Assembly: GCA_035630195.1 (NCBI GenBank)
Contig: DASQLD010000443.1
Location: 1 to 6,109 of the forward strand
Source of the DNA: DASQDN01 sp035630195
GTDB lineage: Bacteria; Acidobacteriota; Terriglobia; Bryobacterales; Bryobacteraceae
Length of the DNA: 6,109 nt
Direction: 5' to 3'
The notes below the pieces were generated by a model, which searched no databases, was not told the origin of the DNA, and worked only from the letters and a program-made list of their open reading frames with translations. Below, one piece after another: positions 1-5,681 of this stretch (its first letter is position 1; each line of letters opens with the position of its first letter). Made by a program: the position numbers and the translations under genes.

Positions 1-1268
1 AAACGGGTCGCCCGGTTGAAGTAGAAACGAATCTCAAACAGTTGGAAGCGAGGCATGTAGAAACGTGTCGCGCGCTGCTCAATGCAACGGCCTGTTCTAC
101 AGCTATTTGCGAGATCGGAGTGCTGGTCGGCGAGTTTCAGCGGATTGCGCACGGCATGCTAATGCTTGGAGAGCGTCCGCCCCGGTCTGTCGATGAAGCC
201 ATCTCCACCGGTGAGCGGTTGTCGGCCATGATGATTGCGTCTTATCTGAATTGCATGGGTGTTTCTTCGGAAGCAGTCAATGCTTCTGATGTCATCGTTA
301 CGGATTCCGAGTTCGGCAACGCCGAGCCCTTGATGGCTGAAACTCGTGAAAAGGCGCGCGCGCGATTGCTCCCGATTGTGGAGCGGGGCGCGATTCCAAT
401 TGTCACCGGGTTCAATGGAGCCAACATCGAAGGCAGGCCGACGACCCTGGGCCGCGGCGGTTCGGACTTCTCCGCTTCAATACTTGCCTCCGTCTTGGAT
501 GCGGAAGAGCTCTGGATCTGGTCGGATGTGGATGGCATCATGACGGCCGATCCGCGTCTCGTCTCCGATGCGGCGGTGCTCGATGAAGTGACTTACAAAG
601 AGGCGGCGGAACTTGCCTACAACGGAGCCAAAGTGCTGCATCCTCGAACATTGGCGCCGTTGGTCGAGAAGGGCATCCCGGTCTTGAGTAAAAATAGCTT
701 CAACCTAAGCGCGCCGGGAACTCGAATTGTGCCGCGAACGAGAGAAGTTCCTCCTGGGCCGAGGGCCGTGACATCGATGGCGAACGTTGCGCTCGTTTCC
801 GTCGAAGCGGCGAAGGCTGCGGTGAACGGCACAGCGATTATGGGCCGCGCTTTCGATGCGCTCGCCGACGCCGGCTCGGAAGTGCTGGCGATCTCGAGCT
901 CAAGCTATCGCCAGAATTTTTGCTTTCTGATCCGGAAGGATGAGTTGCGAATAGCGCTCGAAGGGCTGGAGCGCGAGTTCGAACTAGAACTCGAACACGA
1001 CTATCTGCAGCCGATCAAGGTGGACAGCGAAGTTGGACTGCTCGCGATAGTCGGGGAAGGGATGCAAGGTACGTCCGGTCTCGCGGGCCGTATCTTTACT
1101 GCGATCTCTCGAGAGAATATCAATATCATCGCAATTGCACAGGGATCGAGTGAATTGACGATCGTTATTGTCGTGGCCCGTTCAGGACTTGAAAAAGCGG
1201 TTCAGGCGGTGCATGCCGAATGTGGACTGGGCCAGATGGCGGAAGCTTCCCGAATGGTTAGAGGCTAG
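1..1268 (+). CDS. lysC: Aspartate kinase (aspartokinase), 5'-truncated by the window edge
   Basis: Phosphorylates L-aspartate with ATP in the cytoplasm, the first step towards lysine, threonine, methionine and (via lysine) diaminopimelate. The frame is open from base 3, so the 421 visible residues lack roughly the first 40-50 with the KFGGTS nucleotide-binding motif. The TTG at 42 is an internal leucine, not a start. Visible family motifs are STGERLSA (204-227, substrate-contact Glu), GRGGSDFSAS (450-479), DVDGIMTADPRLV (525-563) and AYNGAKVLHPRT (615-650). Two ACT domains follow, at about 786-935 and 1029-1200. The second carries IAQGSSE, typical of the ThrA-like AK class. No homoserine dehydrogenase domain follows, so the enzyme is monofunctional. 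The first ACT domain is atypical: AISSSSYRQNF stands where family members have a Q-x-SSE motif, so effector response may differ. The gene converges on the caspase operon, with 3 nt between stop codons. Family identity is certain; the effector is unknown. Confidence 0.95.
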   Translation, partial: TGRPVEVETNLKQLEARHVETCRALLNATACSTAICEIGVLVGEFQRIAHGMLMLGERPPRSVDEAISTGERLSAMMIASYLNCMGVSSEAVNASDVIVTDSEFGNAEPLMAETREKARARLLPIVERGAIPIVTGFNGANIEGRPTTLGRGGSDFSASILASVLDAEELWIWSDVDGIMTADPRLVSDAAVLDEVTYKEAAELAYNGAKVLHPRTLAPLVEKGIPVLSKNSFNLSAPGTRIVPRTREVPPGPRAVTSMANVALVSVEAAKAAVNGTAIMGRAFDALADAGSEVLAISSSSYRQNFCFLIRKDELRIALEGLEREFELELEHDYLQPIKVDSEVGLLAIVGEGMQGTSGLAGRIFTAISRENINIIAIAQGSSELTIVIVVARSGLEKAVQAVHAECGLGQMAEASRMVRG

Positions 1269-1271
1269 GAA

Positions 1272-3359
1272 CTATTTCGATGATTGCAGCGCAGAATCGA
1301 TGGCCGTAAGATTGATCTTGGCGATCTTGGCTTCTTCGAGTTCGGAATTGATATCGAGCATCGCCCGGAAGTGCTTGCGCGCAGCGGCAATCGACTCGAC
1401 GGTTCCGTCTACTTCGGCTTTTTTTCCGAACGCCAATGCTAACGCGTAATGGACATAGGGATCACCAGGATCGTATCCCAAAGCAAGCTGACAATGTTGA
1501 ATCGCCGCGTCGAAATTCTTGATGCGGCGTTCGCTGTCGCAGAGGCCGAAGTACGCTAGGCTGCGCAGCTCCTTCCAGACATCCTTGAGATTCGCCCGTT
1601 TCTTACGGCCCATCCCGGCAACGAAGCCGAGGACGTAATAGTTCAACTTTCCGGCCAGTTTGCTATCAAAGTCGCTGAGTTTGAGATAAGCGTCGTATTC
1701 CGGGATCGACTCCTTGAACAGATTACTCCGGCGCAAGCTCTCAGCAAGCCATAAGTGAACCTCCGCATTGCTCGGATTCAACTTGATGGCTTTGCGCGCC
1801 GCGTCGATCGACTCAGAAAATGAATCCTTGCGGCATAGCGCCTGCGCAAGAAGCCCCCAAGCGAGCGAGTTGTTCTTGTCGCGTTGTACGACCGCGTTCA
1901 ATTGACGAATCGACTCATCAAGATCGCCCAAATCGAGCAGCATTCCCCCATAAGTCGAGCGCGCTTCAAGATAGTCGGGGTCAATCTCGATCGCAGTTTT
2001 GAAGTACAGCTTAGCCTTCTCCATATCGAAGAGCAGATTCTGAGTGCGCGCGAGATAGAGCGCTGCCTGGCTGTACTTGGGATCTATTGACAATGCTCTC
2101 TGAAAATGGGCGGCGGCCTTTTTATAGTGTTCTGCCGATCCCTTGTTGTACTCGTCCATGCCCTCTTCAAAGGCGTCGACCGCAGCCTTCGTCCTGCGCC
2201 TCGGGATCATGATCTTGATGGAGACGGTTCCTTCCTGGCCTGGATACACCATCTCTTCTCGTGGACCATCGGGCTCATAACCAAGCTTGACCCCCTTGAC
2301 TGTGTGGGCTCCAGGCATTAAGCCAGGCAACCGCAAGGGCCCGTTCCTATTCACCACTCCAACGGACTTGCCGTCGACAAATACCTCGACGCCATCCATG
2401 TTGGCTTCGATTACGAGTGCTCCACTTTTTGGAGGAGGAGGATTACCAGGTTCGGCGCCTGACGGAACATACGCCAACATCATGTTTGGATCGAAGCTTC
2501 CGCGTTCTGAAGTCGGGTTCTGCCGGCCACTGGTGGCTCGGCGCACTTCGCTGTGGACGTACTCGCCCAGTTCGTCTGCATTGACGATACCGTCGCGATT
2601 TTCATCGGCGCTGCCTTCAAGACCTTTGACGACGTAATAGGTGAAAATTCCATGTCCGCCGCCCCACTCCGGGCTCTCGAACGATTGCTCCCGATCTCGG
2701 CTCGCTGTCAGAGAAAACAATGAGCGGTCGAGCGACTTGAGACTCGTATTCATGGTCGCGGCGTCGGCAGGCGGCATGATCGATCCGCTATGGCACGAGT
2801 CAGTCAGTAGCACCTTCCACTTGCCTTTGATGTTGCGCGCCATCGCTTCCCCCAGGGTGTCCATCGGAAATCCGGTGCCCTTGATGTTCTTGGGATCGAT
2901 ATCGGAAGGCGCAAGATACGCCTTACCATCGGAGACGAAGCCGTGCCCGGCGAAATAGATGAGCACCCGGTCGTCATCTTTGGCGACACTCGGCAGCCAC
3001 TCGAGAATTTCGCGGCGCAGATTAGCTAAATTGGCGCGCGGGCCGATCAGTCGCCGGACATTTTCAGCACGAAAATTGCCACCCTCAGGGCTGATAAGGG
3101 CAGAATAAATCGCTTCGGCGTCACGCTCGGAAAACTGCAGTTGGCCCGACTCCGGCAGCTTTTCGTACTTGGCGATCCCAACTACCAGCGCATAACTACG
3201 AGGAATCGAAGGCTTAGTAGAACTCGTAGTCGGGAGCCGGCCATCCTCACGCTCCATCTTCAGGTCGCGCTCTTTGACTTTTGGAACTTGCGGGCTTGGC
3301 GCTTGCGCAGACAGAAGCGAAGCCAACGCCACACCCAGCGAAAATCGCAGAACTTTCAT
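1272..3359 (-). CDS. Exported caspase-like protease (peptidase C14) with PEGA domain and C-terminal TPR repeats
   Basis: A 695-residue multidomain protein, third gene of the (-) operon. Residues 1-20 form a Sec signal peptide (basic start, hydrophobic core, SAQA before PSPQ). A caspase/metacaspase-type peptidase domain spans about 54-297. Its dyad is intact: His139 in YFAGHG and Cys189 in TDSCHSG. The metacaspase-like Asp187 suggests preference for basic P1 residues, by analogy. The p10-like part holds an EF-hand-like loop (252-263; D252, N254, D256, G257, E263). A Pro-rich linker (302-311) leads to a PEGA domain (about 313-383), then TPR helices (about 391-675). Asp/Asn-Pro positions recur at 426, 460, 494, 528, 562 and 630, an exact 34-residue period with one degenerate repeat near 564-597. 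The ATG is supported by AGG (3366-3368) 6 nt upstream, overlapping the end of the preceding gene, which suggests coupled translation. A tandem 9-bp repeat (1314-1331) encodes AKIAKI. Substrate and role are unknown; proteolytic regulation or stress response in the periplasm is speculation. Confidence 0.9.
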   Translation of the reverse strand: MKVLRFSLGVALASLLSAQAPSPQVPKVKERDLKMEREDGRLPTTSSTKPSIPRSYALVVGIAKYEKLPESGQLQFSERDAEAIYSALISPEGGNFRAENVRRLIGPRANLANLRREILEWLPSVAKDDDRVLIYFAGHGFVSDGKAYLAPSDIDPKNIKGTGFPMDTLGEAMARNIKGKWKVLLTDSCHSGSIMPPADAATMNTSLKSLDRSLFSLTASRDREQSFESPEWGGGHGIFTYYVVKGLEGSADENRDGIVNADELGEYVHSEVRRATSGRQNPTSERGSFDPNMMLAYVPSGAEPGNPPPPKSGALVIEANMDGVEVFVDGKSVGVVNRNGPLRLPGLMPGAHTVKGVKLGYEPDGPREEMVYPGQEGTVSIKIMIPRRRTKAAVDAFEEGMDEYNKGSAEHYKKAAAHFQRALSIDPKYSQAALYLARTQNLLFDMEKAKLYFKTAIEIDPDYLEARSTYGGMLLDLGDLDESIRQLNAVVQRDKNNSLAWGLLAQALCRKDSFSESIDAARKAIKLNPSNAEVHLWLAESLRRSNLFKESIPEYDAYLKLSDFDSKLAGKLNYYVLGFVAGMGRKKRANLKDVWKELRSLAYFGLCDSERRIKNFDAAIQHCQLALGYDPGDPYVHYALALAFGKKAEVDGTVESIAAARKHFRAMLDINSELEEAKIAKINLTAIDSALQSSK

Positions 3360-3362
3360 AAG

Positions 3363-3989
3363 CTACCTATGGGCCAGATGGAACTCGTACACCAGAGGCG
3401 CTTTCAAAGGAGCCGTGGATGAGATTACGGACGAGTCTTTTTCGCGGATAAACACGAGTTCTTCCGATGTCTCTGCCTTTTTTGCTGCCTGCGGTCCAGC
3501 CGAACTGTCGAGACAGGCGCCGCGAGCTTTAAACAGCGTGTCATCGCAGCGGGGTGTCATATTCGCAGGGGGCATCGAAGCGACCGGCGGCGCTTCGGGT
3601 CGACCCAAAGCAACCGGCGAAATCATCCATGCGACAACATCGTATCCCGCGGGTCCATCCACCCGGAACGCGCCTTTCGTTGTCGGGACCACGTACTCCC
3701 GATTTGCAATGATCTTATTGTTCGATCCTGTATCAACGCGTGGAAACAAAAGCGAACTAGTCGCCGAGGTGCTCTGGTTCGTCACGTAAAGAAAGCCGGC
3801 GAAGTTCGCCTTGAATTTAAACCGTATTTTGTCGTTTTTGTCGAGAACCAGATTGGGATCGATGATTTTCCACGTTCCCGATTCGAACCGCTCCAGGGTA
3901 ATCTCCATCCTATGAGCGCCTTGCTGTGAAATCTTCGATTGCTCGGCGAAGACCACGAGCGCGAAAATCAATAACGCGAAAAATCGCAT
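3363..3989 (-). CDS. Small exported DUF4384-like protein, paralogue of the preceding operon gene
   Basis: A 208-residue protein, second gene of the (-) operon. Residues 1-15 form a short, very hydrophobic signal peptide (VVFA before EQ). The core (about 27-125) matches the DUF4384 pattern of its upstream neighbour: DKIRF (53-57), an AN..GFLYV strand (61-69), LLFPRVDTGSN (80-90) and NREYVVP (96-102). A Pro/Ala-rich stretch follows (about 129-146), then a segment with the only two cysteines, C148 and C159, which could form a disulfide in the periplasm. The C-terminus (177-208) repeats the neighbour's LVF...D pattern and ends in a beta-like strand. The start is supported by GGAG (3995-3998) 5 nt upstream. 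The gene begins 12 nt after the upstream stop and ends 3 nt before the caspase start, so co-transcription is very likely. Biochemical function is unknown. DUF4384 is often found fused to or beside caspase or kinase domains, so an accessory or sensor part for the protease is plausible inference. Confidence 0.82.
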   Translation of the reverse strand: MRFFALLIFALVVFAEQSKISQQGAHRMEITLERFESGTWKIIDPNLVLDKNDKIRFKFKANFAGFLYVTNQSTSATSSLLFPRVDTGSNNKIIANREYVVPTTKGAFRVDGPAGYDVVAWMISPVALGRPEAPPVASMPPANMTPRCDDTLFKARGACLDSSAGPQAAKKAETSEELVFIREKDSSVISSTAPLKAPLVYEFHLAHR

Positions 3990-4001
3990 GAATACTCCGT
4001 C

Positions 4002-4916
4002 TTACTGATGTTTTAGCGTGAGATCCACAACGACTCGGGCTCCCGCCGTGCGGTCGAGCGTAGCAACGTAGAGGGCTTTCTCGCGACGAGTTCCGCTTGA
4101 TGTAGTTACCGGCGCGTCGTCGTTGACCTTTTCAAATACCAAGTCGCGAGCGAGAACTCTTCCACGCAGCCGATCAATCAAAGCATCGTCGATCCGGCTC
4201 TGCGCGATCATCATCTTCGGCTTCTCTTGCGTGTTCGGAGCCGACGCGGGTTTGGTCCCGCCGCCTTGACTCAGCGAATAAATCAGCTTTTCCAGATCAG
4301 CTTCAGGCTGCCGGGTCAAAACGATAAAGAGCCGTTCGGCTCCTGGCTGCTCGTCAAAGGTGAATCGCCCACCTCCGGGGAGGTCATATTCACGATTCCT
4401 CTGGATCCGATTGCTGCCGCTTTCCGTCTCCTCGTTTGGAAATAACAGGTTCCAGGTCTTGCTGGAGCCCTGCTGAACGATGTAGAGGTATCCGTTGTCG
4501 TTCGCTTCTACCGAGACACGAATCTTGTCACCCGACCGGAAGACTGTATCCGTATCGACTTCGTCGTACCTGCCTTCGAGCGTCCGTTTCAACAACCGGT
4601 ACTTGAGGGCGAGAGGCGGACCTACTATTTCCTCAGACACGGCGGACGCATCTTGGACTCGTGTGCCATCCGGGAGCGTCGTAGTTGTTTTCTTTGAAGC
4701 CTGATATGTTGCGTCACCTGAAGTCGGCCGGGTTGGCTTGGGTTTGACAGCTTTCGTCGCGGTCTTAGTGGGTGTTTCCTTCGTCGGTGCTGGTGTGGAA
4801 TTCGCTTCCGTTATGGGAGTGTAAAACAGTTCGCGAGCTTTCAATTGTGGTTGATCTTGCGCCACCATTGTCGTGGCTAGCAGAAGCCCGAGACCCCAGA
4901 CTAAAGAACTGCGCAT
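4002..4916 (-). CDS. Exported DUF4384 domain protein with Pro/Thr/Lys-rich linker
   Basis: First gene of the (-) operon, 304 residues from the ATG at 4914-4916. That start is chosen because GGAGG (4924-4928) lies 7 nt upstream and a clear signal peptide follows (residues 1-19, TMVA before QDQ). A longer reading from TTG at 4985 adds 23 residues ahead of the signal peptide and runs through the likely promoter. After a short LKARELFY motif (25-32) comes a low-complexity linker (about 37-82) rich in Pro, Thr and Lys, probably a flexible periplasmic spacer. The DUF4384 domain covers about 100-205, with FRSGDKIRV (126-134), NGYLYIVQQG (141-150), WNLLFPNE (155-162), GSNRI (167-171) and NREYDLP (174-180). 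A polar region (215-235) precedes a C-terminal module (about 236-304) containing ARDLVFEK and a final beta-like strand ending LKHQ. The mature protein has no cysteine and no other membrane segment. Molecular function is unknown. The first position in the operon fits a partner of the caspase, by inference only. Confidence 0.85.
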   Translation of the reverse strand: MRSSLVWGLGLLLATTMVAQDQPQLKARELFYTPITEANSTPAPTKETPTKTATKAVKPKPTRPTSGDATYQASKKTTTTLPDGTRVQDASAVSEEIVGPPLALKYRLLKRTLEGRYDEVDTDTVFRSGDKIRVSVEANDNGYLYIVQQGSSKTWNLLFPNEETESGSNRIQRNREYDLPGGGRFTFDEQPGAERLFIVLTRQPEADLEKLIYSLSQGGGTKPASAPNTQEKPKMMIAQSRIDDALIDRLRGRVLARDLVFEKVNDDAPVTTSSGTRREKALYVATLDRTAGARVVVDLTLKHQ

Positions 4917-4923
4917 CGTAATT

Positions 4924-4928
4924 CCTCC
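4924..4928 (-). promoter_or_regulatory. Shine-Dalgarno site that fixes the start of the first DUF4384 gene
   Basis: On the minus strand GGAGG stands 7 nt before the ATG at 4914-4916. The signal peptide starts at this ATG, so the site and the protein agree. This rules against the in-frame TTG at 4985 as the start. Confidence 0.8.
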
Positions 4929-4956
4929 ACGCCAGTACGTTGGGTTGATCTGGCTT

Positions 4957-4985
4957 ATTATTCGCTTGTCGTCACATTTTAGCAA
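4957..4985 (-). promoter_or_regulatory. Candidate sigma70-type promoter for the caspase/DUF4384 operon
   Basis: Read on the minus strand, TTGCTA (4985-4980) and AATAAT (4962-4957) are separated by exactly 17 nt. They match the -35 and -10 consensus at 4 and 5 of 6 positions. Transcription would begin near 4950, giving a leader of about 33 nt with the GGAGG site. Position and spacing fit well, but the match comes from reading alone and AT-rich intergenic DNA yields such matches by chance. Confidence 0.45.
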
Positions 4986-5051
4986 TTTGTTTAGCCCTCA
5001 ATTTCAGTAAGGTATTCATCTTAGTACTAGTCCATCGACGAACCCCATGGG

Positions 5052-5057
5052 TATACT
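5052..5057 (+). promoter_or_regulatory. Candidate -10 element for the Ig-like/propeller gene pair
   Basis: TATACT matches the -10 consensus at 5 of 6 positions. It would start transcription near 5064, a few bases before the AGGAGG site. No good -35 hexamer lies 16-18 nt upstream (agtcca at 5029-5034), so activation by a regulator or an alternative sigma factor is possible. The evidence is weak. Confidence 0.3.
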
Positions 5058-5070
5058 GGCTACTTACATC

Positions 5071-5076
5071 AGGAGG
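5071..5076 (+). promoter_or_regulatory. Shine-Dalgarno site supporting a GTG start at 5082
   Basis: AGGAGG is a full-consensus ribosome binding site, 5 nt before GTG at 5082-5084. It supports the GTG, which is immediately followed by a signal peptide coding sequence. Confidence 0.8.
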
Positions 5077-5081
5077 CCGCC

Positions 5082-5681
5082 GTGCGAAGCCGTTGCGTTT
5101 CCGTAGTGCTTTTGTGCGCAGTTCTGGCATCATCGATACCTTTGAGCGCGCAGGATCCAGCCGCGCCAGGTAAGATTCGCATCGCGATCGTTGAAGGCGA
5201 CGGCGCCATCAACAACGTCCGGCAGCGAGTCACTCGAGAGCCTCTCGTCCAAGTGGAAGATGAGAACCGGCGACCTGTCGCTGGGGCCGCAGTTACGTTC
5301 CTGTTGCCGAATCAGGGAGCCGGTGCAACCTTTGCGAATGGCGCTCGTAGCCTGACCATCACTACCGATACACAAGGGCGAGCTGTTGCGCGGGGATTGC
5401 GCCCGAATAATGTGAATGGCCAATACGAAATACGCGTAAATGCTTCCCATCAAGGACGCACCGATAGCGCAATTATTAGCCAGACGAACGCAATTACCGC
5501 CGCTGCAGCGACCGGTATTTCGGCGAAATTGATTGCAATTCTCGCGATCGCGGGCGGAGCGGTTGCTGCCGGCGCAGTCGTCGCGACTCGTGGTGGCGAC
5601 GGAAACGGAAATAGTGGAGGATCGGGTGGAAGCCCTACCGTGATCGTGCCCGGTACTCCATCGGTTGGAGGACCGCAGTGA
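5082..5681 (+). CDS. Exported Ig-like domain protein with C-terminal membrane segment and Gly-rich tail
   Basis: A 199-residue protein starting at GTG with a consensus Shine-Dalgarno site. Residues 1-23 are a Sec signal peptide (hydrophobic core, LSAQ before DPAAP). Residues about 31-135 resemble a bacterial Ig-like (Big_1 or carboxypeptidase-regulatory type) beta-sandwich. The signs are PLVQVEDENRRPVAGAAVTF (54-73), then TTDTQGRAVARGL (94-106) and GQYEIRVNASHQGRT (113-127), the usual pattern of adhesin and invasin Ig repeats. An Ala-rich linker leads to a hydrophobic segment (147-169) that could span a membrane. After Arg170 comes a Gly/Asn/Ser-rich tail (171-184) and a terminal VIVPGTPSVGGPQ. 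The tail sits after the membrane segment, so this is not a PEP-CTERM or GlyGly-CTERM sorting signal. The likely placement is anchored in the envelope with the Ig domain in the periplasm. The gene overlaps the next by 4 nt (GTGA). No specific function can be assigned. Confidence 0.82.
   Translation: MRSRCVSVVLLCAVLASSIPLSAQDPAAPGKIRIAIVEGDGAINNVRQRVTREPLVQVEDENRRPVAGAAVTFLLPNQGAGATFANGARSLTITTDTQGRAVARGLRPNNVNGQYEIRVNASHQGRTDSAIISQTNAITAAAATGISAKLIAILAIAGGAVAAGAVVATRGGDGNGNSGGSGGSPTVIVPGTPSVGGPQ
5667..5672 (+). promoter_or_regulatory. Shine-Dalgarno site inside the end of the Ig-like gene, for the next gene
   Basis: GGAGGA lies 5 nt before the GTG at 5678-5680 and is part of the codons for the final Gly-Gly of the Ig-like protein. 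Together with the 4-nt overlap of start and stop it points to translational coupling of the two genes. Confidence 0.7.

Larger units (their letters stand above)
4917..5081. other. Divergent intergenic control region
   Basis: This 165-nt non-coding stretch lies between the divergent starts of the DUF4384 operon (-) and the Ig-like gene (+). It is more AT-rich than the flanking genes and holds candidate promoters for both directions. Two short perfect palindromes are visible, TAGTACTA (5022-5029) and CCCATGGG (5044-5051). The second abuts the + strand -10 candidate and is a possible but unproven operator. I see no riboswitch-like or tRNA-like fold. Confidence 0.6.

Noticed and set aside
42..44. 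TTG at 42 as the start of aspartate kinase
   Set aside because: The frame stays open to the left edge, the family needs 40-50 more residues including the KFGG motif, and no ribosome site precedes the TTG.
242..541. Minus-strand open frame inside lysC
   Set aside because: It is antisense to conserved aspartate kinase motifs, is Ser/Ala/Pro-rich and has no supporting start signal.
1398..1425. Small hairpin (GACGG..CCGTC) followed by seven T as a terminator for lysC
   Set aside because: The stem is 4-5 bp, lies 9 nt from the T run and is inside the caspase coding region, where the run is explained by Gly-Lys-Lys codons. The A7 run could also allow slippage, but nothing supports that.
2106..2958. 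Several open frames of 70-116 codons on the + strand opposite the caspase gene
   Set aside because: They lie wholly within a well-supported gene, lack recognisable domains or good ribosome sites, and are Pro/Ser/Arg-rich as expected of antisense shadows in GC-biased coding DNA.
3141..3789. Open frames on the + strand spanning the junction of the caspase and small DUF4384 genes
   Set aside because: Both opposite-strand genes have signal peptides, domains and ribosome sites. The + frames show no protein-like pattern.
4917..4985. N-terminal extension of the first DUF4384 protein from TTG at 4985
   Set aside because: It would put 23 mostly polar residues before the signal peptide, lacks a ribosome site and overlaps the likely promoter. 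The ATG at 4914-4916 has GGAGG.
5022..5051. Palindromes TAGTACTA and CCCATGGG as a defined operator
   Set aside because: They are only 8 bp each and not alike, so they are noted as part of the control region but not called as an operator.
5130..5453. Minus-strand open frame inside the Ig-like gene
   Set aside because: The + strand gene has a signal peptide, a consensus ribosome site and a domain pattern. The antisense frame has none.
5584..5681. PEP-CTERM or GlyGly-CTERM sorting signal in the Ig-like protein
   Set aside because: Those signals have the motif before a membrane helix and a short basic end. Here the Gly-rich part follows the helix and is ~30 residues long.
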